Source: GCA-2746795 sp046496595 (GTDB lineage: Bacteria > Chloroflexota > Anaerolineae > Promineifilales > Promineifilaceae). From it: DNA of 10,472 nucleotides. The notes beneath the pieces are model-generated. The model saw only the letters and a list, made by a program, of their open reading frames with translations, searched no databases and was not told the DNA's origin. Shown in pieces: positions 1 to 5,840 of this stretch. A program made the translations under genes and the position numbers. The stretch is taken from contig JAWOGU010000412.1 in NCBI GenBank assembly GCA_046496595.1, positions 1 to 10,472 on the forward strand, in the 5' to 3' direction. The stretch's first letter is position 1. The number at the start of each line of letters is the position of its first letter.

Positions 1-236
1 CTAAAAATGGCCAATGAAGAATTGAGACACAAAGAAAAGATGGAATATTTATATACCAACACCGCATTTACTCTAACGTCACGCAGAATGTGGGCAACGG
101 CCGTTTCCGGCGTCGCCCCATGCCCAAACAAACGGTCCAGGCTGGCCTGCAAAGCGGACGGCACGTGCGGCTCCAGGGCCATGTCCCGGCGTAAAATCGA
201 TTTCTGAGCTTCTGCTACTGTCAAAATTTTGATCAT
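1..236 (-). CDS. hisD: Histidinol dehydrogenase HisD, N-terminal fragment (disrupted or at a junction)
   Basis: HisD oxidises L-histidinol to L-histidine in the last two steps of histidine synthesis. The ATG at 236 follows a GAGGA-type ribosome binding site with about 6 nt spacing. The first 55 residues begin MIKILTVAEAQKSILRR and run to the ETAVAHILRDVR stretch. From memory of the family this matches the HisD N-terminus, where ILxDVR is normally followed by a GD-A-L segment. Here the frame continues after codon 55 (about position 72) as VNAVLVYKYSIF, which does not look like HisD. The frame stays open to the window edge. Positions 1-75 are about 32% GC, far below the flanking gene. The gene is therefore either broken by an insertion or rearrangement, or the sequence is a chimeric contig end. 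Its place downstream of hisG, in the classical hisG-hisD order, supports the call. All catalytic residues would lie outside the window. Confidence 0.7.
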   Translation of the reverse strand, partial: MIKILTVAEAQKSILRRDMALEPHVPSALQASLDRLFGHGATPETAVAHILRDVRVNAVLVYKYSIFSLCLNSSLAIF

Positions 237-250
237 GATAATTCCTCTTT

Positions 251-350
251 AAATTTTTGTAACTATACAGCGCTGTCGAGGGCTGAGCTTGTCGAAGCCC
301 GGTTCCCTTCGACAGGCTCAGGGAACCTACCTATATAGTTACAAATTTTT
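251..350. repeat. MITE/REPIN-like nested palindrome in the hisG-hisD gap
   Basis: The outer arms are GTAACTATA (259-267) and its inverse TATAGTTAC (334-342). Immediately outside them is an identical 8-bp direct repeat AAATTTTT (251-258 and 343-350), which looks like a target-site duplication. Inside, CTGAGCTTGTCGAAG (282-296) and CTTCGACAGGCTCAG (307-321) are inverted copies with one mismatch in 15. A further stem GGTTCCC/GGGAACC (301-307/321-327) overlaps the second copy. The CTGAGCCTGTCGAAG word is, from memory, a recurrent intergenic repeat in many bacterial genomes. The 84-bp unit with 9-bp terminal inverted repeats has the form of a small non-autonomous mobile repeat. No transposase is present. 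It lies in the his transcript and could fold as RNA. Confidence 0.7.
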
Positions 351-353
351 TAT

Positions 354-408
354 CGCGGAGGTGCGGAAGGCGCAGAGAAAAAACTCCGCTCCTCCGCGTT
401 CTCCGCGG
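354..408. repeat. Imperfect GC-rich palindromic repeat abutting the hisG stop
   Basis: Left arm CGCGGAGGTGCGGA (354-367) and right arm TCCTCCGCGTTCTCCGCG (390-407) are imperfectly self-complementary around an A-rich loop near 378-383. The unit CGCGGAG / CTCCGCG recurs at both ends. It belongs to a different sequence family from the adjoining element at 251-350. Its right end touches the hisG stop codon (TAA, complement of 409-411). In the his mRNA it would form a strong hairpin between hisG and hisD and might affect mRNA stability or downstream expression. That role is inference. Confidence 0.6.
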
Positions 409-1428
409 TTAAATTTCTTCCAGGGCTGCCAGCATGGCCTTGTAGCGTTCCGGCTCTTCCTCAAAGATGTAGGCAATAGGCGTAACGATGACGCCGCTGC
501 CACCAATCGAGCGCAGTTCCGCGATGGCTTTGACCAGGTTGGCCTTCGCCACCACGATGCTGACGGAGAATAGTTTGTTATCGTGGCCGTCGGGAGAGAT
601 GATGTTGGCGATGGTAGGGCCTTGCAAACCGCTGATAAACGGCCGTTCCGCCATCAGCCGGGCAATCGATTCAGGAGAATCGCCGCGCATGTTGGTGATC
701 ACCAGGTAGGAACCCTGGGCGCGCAGATGGGCTTCGATGTATTCCAAAAGCTGTTTCGCCGCGGCGCGCACTTCCGGGCGGGTTTGCAGCGCCTCTTTGT
801 TGGCGATGAGCGCCGCCTGCGATGCCAGGATCAGCCCGTCGTCCAGGGTGCGCAGGTGGTTGTCGTGCAGGGTCACGCCGGAGGAAACCAGGTCGGCGAT
901 GAGGTCGGCAAAGCCGATGTCGGGCGCGATTTCCAGAGTGCCTTCGGCGTCGATGAGTTTGTAGGGCGTGACGGCCTGGCTGTCCAGGAAGCGCCCGGTG
1001 GTGTGGGGGAATTTGGTAGCGATGCGCAGGGAACGGCCGTTTGCCGCCAACTCCTGCGCCCAATTTTGCAAATCGGCCATGTTGTGCACTGGTAAATCTT
1101 CCGGGACCGCCAGATTAAGCGTGCAAGGACCAAAACCGAGCGCTTCGTGGATGGTGAGAATGGGCTGGTCGCCGTTGATATTGCCCTTTTCGCTGAGAAT
1201 GTCCAGCCCGGTGATGCCAAAGTCGATGCTGCCCTGGCGCACCCCCACCACAATGTCGCCGGGGCGCTGGAACAGCACCGACACGCCTGGCAGCGCCGGT
1301 ATGGTCGCCTTATATTGGCGCGGGTTGCTCTGTTTCACCTTCAGGCCGCATTCGGCCAATAATGCCAACGAATCTTGCTGTAAAGCGCCCTTGCTGGGCA
1401 GCGCCAGCCGGATGTCTGTGCGTGTCAT
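409..1428 (-). CDS. hisG: ATP phosphoribosyltransferase, long form (HisG)
   Basis: This enzyme catalyses the committed first step of histidine synthesis, condensing ATP and PRPP to phosphoribosyl-ATP in the cytoplasm. The product is 339 residues. The N-terminal part (IRLALPSKGAL, residues 6-16; RPGDIVVGVRQGSIDFGITG, 55-74) fits the periplasmic-binding-protein-like catalytic fold. Residues 177-187 (IADLVSSGVTL) are the PRPP-binding loop. Residues from about 245 to 339, including SGLQGPTIANI and SGVIVTPIAYIFEEEPERY, form the C-terminal ACT-like domain. That domain marks the long form, which is feedback-inhibited by histidine and does not need HisZ. The start ATG is preceded by AGGAG with about 5 nt spacing. 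The gene follows a leader-peptide attenuator (1525-1730) and precedes hisD, separated by a 172-nt gap full of repeats. Two AACGGCCGTT words lie inside it, in two different frames. Confidence 0.95.
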   Translation of the reverse strand: MTRTDIRLALPSKGALQQDSLALLAECGLKVKQSNPRQYKATIPALPGVSVLFQRPGDIVVGVRQGSIDFGITGLDILSEKGNINGDQPILTIHEALGFGPCTLNLAVPEDLPVHNMADLQNWAQELAANGRSLRIATKFPHTTGRFLDSQAVTPYKLIDAEGTLEIAPDIGFADLIADLVSSGVTLHDNHLRTLDDGLILASQAALIANKEALQTRPEVRAAAKQLLEYIEAHLRAQGSYLVITNMRGDSPESIARLMAERPFISGLQGPTIANIISPDGHDNKLFSVSIVVAKANLVKAIAELRSIGGSGVIVTPIAYIFEEEPERYKAMLAALEEI

Positions 1429-1441
1429 ATGTTCTCCTGAT

Positions 1442-1512
1442 AAAAGATTGAAAATTAATGATTGAAGATTTTGTGTTAGCGTTAAACGTCAATCTTCATT
1501 CTTTAATCTTTT
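1442..1512. repeat. AT-rich inverted repeat in the hisG 5' untranslated region
   Basis: AAAAGATT (1442-1449) is the exact inverse of AATCTTTT (1505-1512). Nested inside, ATTGAAGATT (1461-1470) matches the inverse of AATCTTCATT (1491-1500) at 9 of 10 bases. The inner loop is 20 nt. The structure lies between the attenuator terminator and the hisG ribosome binding site, so it would be transcribed only after read-through. It may be a degenerate mobile repeat or an mRNA hairpin protecting the hisG message. No function can be assigned from sequence. Confidence 0.5.
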
Positions 1513-1524
1513 GATTTTGGCAAC

Positions 1525-1554
1525 AAAAAACCCTCCCCGGGTTTCCGAGGAGGG
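1525..1554 (-). terminator. Rho-independent attenuator terminator upstream of hisG
   Basis: On the minus strand, CCCTCCTCGG (1554-1545) pairs with CCGGGGAGGG (1540-1531) across an AAAC loop. The 10-bp stem contains one U-G wobble. It is followed directly by six T residues (1530-1525). This is a textbook intrinsic terminator. It lies 41 nt beyond the leader-peptide stop codon and about 95 nt before the hisG start, so it would stop transcription before the structural genes unless an alternative fold forms. Confidence 0.88.
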
Positions 1555-1574
1555 CGCTGATTGACCGACCTGAT

Positions 1575-1592
1575 GGCGCAGGTGAGTGCGCC
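1575..1592 (-). promoter_or_regulatory. Leader RNA hairpin, candidate pause or switch element
   Basis: On the minus strand GGCGCA (1592-1587) pairs perfectly with TGCGCC (1580-1575) around a 6-nt loop, just after the leader peptide stop. The upstream arm, extended as GGCGGCGC (1594-1587), can instead pair with GCGCCCTCC (1556-1548), with one mismatch and one wobble. That pairing would invade the 5' side of the terminator stem, so these segments are candidates for the mutually exclusive folds of an attenuator. A ribosome finishing the leader would cover the upstream arm, and one stalled on His codons would leave it free. The exact antiterminator has not been computed. Confidence 0.55.
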
Positions 1593-1595
1593 GCC

Positions 1596-1730
1596 TTAAC
1601 CCGAAGTGGTAGACTGCCAAAACTTGTGATGATGGACGTGGCCATGGTTCCCATGGGTATGGTTTTGACCATGGGCATGGTTGCCAAAAAGTTGTGCAGT
1701 GACGTGGGTTAAGCTGTCTGATGTTTTCAT
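1596..1730 (-). CDS. hisL: his operon leader peptide (HisL-type)
   Basis: A 44-residue ORF begins MKTSDSLTHVTAQLF and contains the run HAHGQNHTHGNHGHVHHH at residues 18-35, ending GKFW-like as KFWQSTTSG. It has 10 His codons in total, nine of them within 18 codons. A hairpin, a Rho-independent terminator and hisG follow on the same strand, so the peptide is best read as a translational sensor of charged histidyl-tRNA: stalling at the His run would favour antitermination. No Shine-Dalgarno sequence is visible before the ATG. The promoter at 1741-1769 would start transcription within a few bases of it, so the leader may be translated leaderless. The alternative is a small metal-binding His-rich protein. 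I consider that less likely because of the adjacent attenuator and hisG. The peptide is shorter than most gene callers accept. Confidence 0.87.
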   Translation of the reverse strand: MKTSDSLTHVTAQLFGNHAHGQNHTHGNHGHVHHHKFWQSTTSG

Positions 1731-1740
1731 GACGGCGCGG

Positions 1741-1769
1741 AGTGTAACATACGTACCATGAACGGTCAA
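1741..1769 (-). promoter_or_regulatory. his operon promoter (sigma70-type, extended -10)
   Basis: On the minus strand the -35 box is TTGACC (1769-1764, 5 of 6 consensus bases). It is separated by exactly 17 nt from the -10 box TACACT (1746-1741, 4 of 6). The bases before the -10 read TGT, an extended -10 motif. Transcription would start near 1730-1734, at or just before the leader ATG at 1730. Nothing else on this strand upstream of the leader looks as good. Confidence 0.65.
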
Positions 1770-1779
1770 CAGAGAAGAG

Positions 1780-1788
1780 TGTTATAAT
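1780..1788 (+). promoter_or_regulatory. Extended -10 promoter for the Usp operon
   Basis: TGTTATAAT is a perfect extended -10 element on the plus strand. The expected -35 position holds only a weak match (about GAACGG at 1760-1765), as is common for extended -10 promoters. The start would be near 1795, giving a 5' leader of about 120 nt before the GTG at 1917. It lies back-to-back with the his promoter, and the two binding regions overlap around 1760-1770. The leader includes an AGGAGG (1791-1796) with no usable start after it, a 10-bp palindrome GGCGCGCGCC (1834-1843) and a distant inverted pair GAATGAC/GTCATTC (1823-1829/1861-1867). Confidence 0.5.
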
Positions 1789-1916
1789 CCAGGAGGCTAA
1801 AATTAGGTTTTGACGCATTGAGGAATGACGCTTGGCGCGCGCCGAAGGACGAAAATTCTGGTCATTCGACTCCTGCTTCTCGTCCAATTCCTGAGCAGAT
1901 GACGAGGTAGTAAACA

Positions 1917-3656
1917 GTGATTGCTGATCCGGAAAACCTGAGACATCAGGTGGCGGTACGTGATTTTCGGCGGGCGCGGCGCGAGGCCGCCATGCAGCAG
2001 CTGCTGGCGCGTATCACCGGCAAATCCGCCGATTTGCTGGCTTACAATGAAGTGTATGCGCGTCTCAAGGCTTCCGGTTCGGTGGCGCTGGGAGTGCAGG
2101 AGATTCCTCTGGATGCCATTGTGGGCAGCGTGGGGCGTTACCAGGACTTTACGCGCAGTTTTATGCCGCGCTCAGATCAGGATGAGACGCGCTGGGTGGG
2201 GGTGAAAACGGCCGTTAACGACATGCGCGGCATCCCTCCCATTGACGTGTATAAAATAGGCGAGGCGTATTTTGTCAACGACGGCAACCACCGCGTCTCG
2301 GTGGCCCGGCAGTTGGGCAGTGAAACGATTTCCGCCCATGTCACTGAGATCGTAGTGCGGGTACCCCTGACCGATCGGGCAGACCCCTCTGAGGTCATTT
2401 GCAAAGAACGCTATTTGGAGTTTCTGGAGAAAACAAACCTGGACCGTTTGCGCCTGGGCGCGGACCTGACAATGACCTTTCCTGGTTATTACCGTGATTT
2501 GTTGGACCAGATAGAAGTGCATCAGCAGCGCATGGCCGAGCGGCGCGGTGAAGCGGTTCCTTATGAGCAGGCCGTGACGGCGTGGTACGACGATGTCTTC
2601 ATGCCGGTGGTGGGCATTATTCGGGAGCAGGGCATTTTGCACAACTTCCCGGAACGGACGGAAGCGGATATTTACGTTTTGCTCTCTGAACGGCGGGAAC
2701 AGTTGGAAGAGGCATTGGGCTGGTCTTTGGATCACGAAACGGCCGTTTCCGATTTGGTGCGGCGTGTTCAGGGGCGGCGCGGCTCAGAGGTTGGCTCCCG
2801 CCTGCTGGAGGCAGTGGTGCCCATAGGGCTGGATGATGGCCCTGTTGCCGGCGAATGGCGCCGCCGCATGGTGGCGGTGCGCAATTACGACCGGCTGTTT
2901 AGCCGCATTTTAGTGCCCTTGCGCGGCAGCGTTGAAGACTGGGGATTGGTGCAGGCGGCGTTGGATGTGGCCCGCCGGGAAAAAGGACGGCTGATGGGGC
3001 TGCACATTGTGGCCGACAAGGCAGACGAAACGAGCAGCGCCGTCCAATACATCCGGGAAATTTTTAATGAACGCTGCCATGATGCCGGCGTGCGCGGCGA
3101 GTTGGTGGTGGCGACCGGCAACGTGGCCCGCACCATTACCGCCCGCGCTATCTGGGCCGACCTGGTGGCGGTGAACCTGATGCATCCGCCTTCGTCCAGG
3201 CGATCTTTGCAGCGCCTGGGTTCCGGATTTAACACCCTGATCCAGCGCAGTCCACGACCGGTTTTGGTGCTGCCCTCTGGGCGAGGTTCCAACATGAAGC
3301 AGGCGCTGCTGGCATACGACGGCAGTCCGAAGGCCAGCGAGGCGCTTTTTGTGGCTGCCTATTTGGGCGCGCGCTGGCAAACAAAGCTGACTGTGGTTAC
3401 GGTGGAAACAAAATATACCTCGGCCGAGGCCGTGGCAGCGGCGCAGGCGTATCTGGCGGAGTATGATGTGGCGGCTGAGTTTGTCTTACGAGAAGGCGAT
3501 ATTGGGGCAGCGGTGCTGGAAACGGCCGTTGCCTGTAACGCCGATCTGCTGATTATGGGCGGCTTTGGTTTTCGCCCTGTCCCTCATTTGGTCCTGGGCA
3601 GCACAGTTGATCAAATGCTTCACGAATGCAAAAGACCGATGTTGATTTGTCGATAA
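1917..3656 (+). CDS. DGNHR (ParB/sulfiredoxin-like) module fused to two Usp domains, paralogue 1
   Basis: The 579-residue cytoplasmic protein has no signal peptide or membrane segment. Residues about 45-145 include IPLDAIVGSVGR and GEAYFVNDGNHRVSVARQ. The DGNHR motif (122-126) resembles the nucleotide-binding motif of ParB/sulfiredoxin folds. Residues about 170-300 are a helical linker rich in charged residues (IEVHQQRM, PYEQAVTAWYDDVFMPVV). Two Usp domains follow. The first (about 322-455) lacks the ATP-binding glycines and is degenerate. The second (about 460-579) starts LLAYDGSP and keeps the G-x2-G-x9-G-S-T motif at 548-563, so it probably binds ATP. The GTG start is preceded by GAGG with 9 nt spacing and aligns with the start of the paralogue downstream. 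Function is unknown. A sensor or signalling role for an adenine nucleotide is inference. Confidence 0.85.
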   Translation: MIADPENLRHQVAVRDFRRARREAAMQQLLARITGKSADLLAYNEVYARLKASGSVALGVQEIPLDAIVGSVGRYQDFTRSFMPRSDQDETRWVGVKTAVNDMRGIPPIDVYKIGEAYFVNDGNHRVSVARQLGSETISAHVTEIVVRVPLTDRADPSEVICKERYLEFLEKTNLDRLRLGADLTMTFPGYYRDLLDQIEVHQQRMAERRGEAVPYEQAVTAWYDDVFMPVVGIIREQGILHNFPERTEADIYVLLSERREQLEEALGWSLDHETAVSDLVRRVQGRRGSEVGSRLLEAVVPIGLDDGPVAGEWRRRMVAVRNYDRLFSRILVPLRGSVEDWGLVQAALDVARREKGRLMGLHIVADKADETSSAVQYIREIFNERCHDAGVRGELVVATGNVARTITARAIWADLVAVNLMHPPSSRRSLQRLGSGFNTLIQRSPRPVLVLPSGRGSNMKQALLAYDGSPKASEALFVAAYLGARWQTKLTVVTVETKYTSAEAVAAAQAYLAEYDVAAEFVLREGDIGAAVLETAVACNADLLIMGGFGFRPVPHLVLGSTVDQMLHECKRPMLICR

Positions 3657-3664
3657 GGAAGTTT

Positions 3665-5431
3665 ATGGAAGAAGAAAATGCTTTTCATTACGATTCGGCG
3701 CTCAAAGATTTTCAACAGGCCCGAAGACAGGCAGCTCTCCAACAAACCCTGGCCTGGCTGCGGGGCGAGTCATCAGAACTGCTGGCTTACGAAGAAGTGC
3801 GTAGACAACTTGGTATGCGCGGTATGGCTGAACGGGGCATACAAGAAATTCCGTTGAATGCCATTGTGGGCAGTGTGGGCCGTTCCGGCGACTATACCCG
3901 AGATTTTATGCCCATAAAGGACAGCGATGAACAGCGCTGGGCCAGAGTCAAAACAGCCTTTTTGGGGCAGACGGGTGTGCCGCCTATCGAAGTGTACCAG
4001 ATTGGCGAGGCTTATTTTGTCAAAGATGGCAATCATCGGGTGTCGGTGGCGCGGCAGTTGGGGCTGCCCACTATTGAAGCGTATGTCACAGAAGTGCGCA
4101 CCCGCGTACCCCTGAAACCGGATGATGATCCGGAGGAAATTATTCTCAAGTCCCGCTACGCTTATTTTTTAGAAGAGACCAATTTGGACGAGATTCGCTC
4201 TCAGGCGGACTTGAAGATGACCTGGCCTGGGTACTACTCCTTAGTGCTGGAAGAGATTGAGGTGCACCGATATTTCATGGGGCTGGATTTGCAGCGAGAT
4301 GTTTCTTACCAAGAAGCTGTAGGTCACTGGTTTGATGAGGTTTACCTGCCAGTGGTGGCGCTGCTCTATGAACGGGGCGTATTCCATCAATTTCCGGGCC
4401 GCACGGAAGCGGATTTGTATGCGCTGCTGGCTGACTACCGGCGGGAGTTGGTGGATCAGTTGGGTTGGGAAATGGATGTGGAAACGGCCGTTTCCAAATT
4501 GACCGAGGATAAAAGCGGCCAAAACGAAAGCATGATCGGCCGGGTGGGCGGGCGGCTCATCGACGCCGTCAAACCCACGCAGCTCGAACCTGGTCCCAAA
4601 CCGGGCATTTGGCGGGAAGAGCGGTTGGAACCCCTGGTGCCAGAATCCATCTTTAAGGATTTATTGGTTGCCATCGGCAGTGAAGAAACACACTGGCAGG
4701 CCCTGAACCATGCGCTGACCATTGCCAAACGTTCCAAGGGGCGCTTGTTAGGCTTGTACGTGATGCGCCCTGCGGAAGAATTGACGCCAGAAGAACAAGA
4801 GCGCCAGCAAGAGCACGTGGCAAGTGTACGCGCCGAGTTTACTCGACGCTGCGCCGAAGCCGGTGTCCGCGGCGAACTGGCCGTGGATTGGGGCGTGGCT
4901 TCCACCTCTATTTTACGCCGTTCAGTCTGGGCGGATTTAGTGGTGTTCAGCCTGCTGCATCCACCGGGCGACACGGCCTCCGCTCGCCTGCGCTCGGACC
5001 TGACGCCGCTGCTGCAAGGCTGTTCCCGCCCCCTGCTGGTGATCCCCAAAGACGCCGACAGTAACATGGACCGGATGCTGTTGGCTTATGACGGCAGCCC
5101 TAAATCAGAAGAAGGTCTGTTTGTGGCGACGTATCGCGCTGTCAAGTATGGTTTCCCGCTCGTGGTAGCGGTATCAATTAATGAGCGGGTGGCTGTGGAT
5201 ACCGTGGATCACGCCCGCGCCTATCTGGAGAAACATGGCGTCCAGGCTGAGTTCGTGGTGAAGGTCACGGATGATGCCGGCGCATTTGTCTTGCAGACCG
5301 CCAGGGAACATCAAAGTAATCTTTTGATTATGGGTGGTTTTGGCCGCCAGCCGTTTTGGCGTATTGTCTTGGGCAGTCTGGTGGATCGAATGCTGCGCGA
5401 GTTTCCTCAGCCGCTCTTGATTACCCGATGA
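3665..5431 (+). CDS. DGNHR (ParB/sulfiredoxin-like) module fused to two Usp domains, paralogue 2
   Basis: The 588-residue protein is collinear with its upstream neighbour over its whole length. The first domain is closely similar, for example IPL-AIVGSVGR, GEAYFV-DGNHRVSVARQLG (DGNHR at 121-125) and FPGRTEADLYALL. The first Usp domain (about 327-460) has lost the glycine motif. The second (about 467-588) has LLAYDGSP and GGFG-x9-GS at 557-571, with Leu after GS where Thr is found in paralogue 1. The ATG at 3665 is chosen because AAGGA lies about 5 nt upstream and the start aligns with the paralogue. An in-frame start at 3626 would overlap the preceding gene. The 8-nt gap to the upstream stop indicates co-transcription and probable translational coupling. 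The pair arose by tandem duplication and has since diverged. It could work as a heteromer (inference). Confidence 0.85.
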   Translation: MEEENAFHYDSALKDFQQARRQAALQQTLAWLRGESSELLAYEEVRRQLGMRGMAERGIQEIPLNAIVGSVGRSGDYTRDFMPIKDSDEQRWARVKTAFLGQTGVPPIEVYQIGEAYFVKDGNHRVSVARQLGLPTIEAYVTEVRTRVPLKPDDDPEEIILKSRYAYFLEETNLDEIRSQADLKMTWPGYYSLVLEEIEVHRYFMGLDLQRDVSYQEAVGHWFDEVYLPVVALLYERGVFHQFPGRTEADLYALLADYRRELVDQLGWEMDVETAVSKLTEDKSGQNESMIGRVGGRLIDAVKPTQLEPGPKPGIWREERLEPLVPESIFKDLLVAIGSEETHWQALNHALTIAKRSKGRLLGLYVMRPAEELTPEEQERQQEHVASVRAEFTRRCAEAGVRGELAVDWGVASTSILRRSVWADLVVFSLLHPPGDTASARLRSDLTPLLQGCSRPLLVIPKDADSNMDRMLLAYDGSPKSEEGLFVATYRAVKYGFPLVVAVSINERVAVDTVDHARAYLEKHGVQAEFVVKVTDDAGAFVLQTAREHQSNLLIMGGFGRQPFWRIVLGSLVDRMLREFPQPLLITR

Positions 5432-5805
5432 GCGTTAATCCGTTCTCCCGTTACCTGCGCCAATGGTCGCAGAGCCATGCCCTAGATGAGTTTGTGGCCT
5501 ATTGGGATGCTCTGGAATATGTGGTGGTCAGCGTGTACCGGGAAAAACAAACGGCCGTTGCCGCTGCGCCAGAATTTTCCCGTGTTTGGCCCTGGCTGCG
5601 GCGTCATTATCCTCACTGGCAGGCATCACTTGCCCCGTTTTGGCAGCTAACCACAGTTGCCGGCGCGCCCGCGCCAGCCGACCCCTTTCAACTGCTCCTG
5701 GATTTGGATTCTCCTCAGCGTATTTCCGGCAATTGGGAAGCTATGCAGGTTTTACCGGCCGCCCGCGAAGCCTTAAACCGTTTTATTCTGGCGCAATCTC
5801 AGTGA
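5428..5805 (+). CDS. Conserved-looking small protein of unknown function in the Usp operon
   Basis: The 125-residue protein begins MSVNPFSRYLRQWSQSH. I do not recognise a family. It is soluble, with no signal peptide, no membrane helix and no cysteine, and is rich in Trp (WSQ, YWDALEY, VWPWLRR, HWQA, FWQL). It looks mostly helical up to about residue 75 and has a Pro/Ala-rich stretch (AGAPAPADP) after that. The ATG overlaps the stop codon of the preceding Usp gene (ATGA at 5428-5431), a classic sign of translational coupling, so it probably acts with that protein. An AACGGCCGTT word inside the gene reads as Gln-Thr-Ala-Val. An in-frame start at 5356 is rejected because it lies within the Usp gene. 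Confidence 0.75.
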   Translation: MSVNPFSRYLRQWSQSHALDEFVAYWDALEYVVVSVYREKQTAVAAAPEFSRVWPWLRRHYPHWQASLAPFWQLTTVAGAPAPADPFQLLLDLDSPQRISGNWEAMQVLPAAREALNRFILAQSQ

Positions 5806-5840
5806 GATTATATCCATACACCTCTAACACAGGAGATAAT

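Noticed and set aside
7..207. Plus-strand 66-residue ORF at the left edge
   Set aside because: It runs antisense through the recognisable HisD N-terminus on the minus strand, has no good ribosome binding site and resembles no family I know.
1596..1730. His-rich peptide as a metal-binding or metallochaperone protein
   Set aside because: The His run would fit metal binding, but the intrinsic terminator and hisG directly downstream make an attenuator leader the simpler reading.
1525..1730. T-box riboswitch upstream of hisG
   Set aside because: I see no conserved T-box sequence or Stem I-like fold, whereas a His-codon-rich ORF is present.
1489..1887. Minus-strand 132-residue ORF spanning the his leader
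   Set aside because: It reads the leader region out of frame, runs through the terminator and both promoters, and is low-complexity. The 44-residue His-rich frame explains the region better.
2172..3380. Long antisense ORFs across the first Usp fusion gene (136-187 residues)
   Set aside because: They are shadows of a GC-rich gene in other frames. The plus strand carries clear Usp and DGNHR motifs.
5502..5840. N-terminal extension of the first glycosidase to 5502
   Set aside because: It overlaps the 125-residue gene in another frame, lacks a ribosome binding site and would bury the lipoprotein signal. The start at 5841 has AGGAG upstream.
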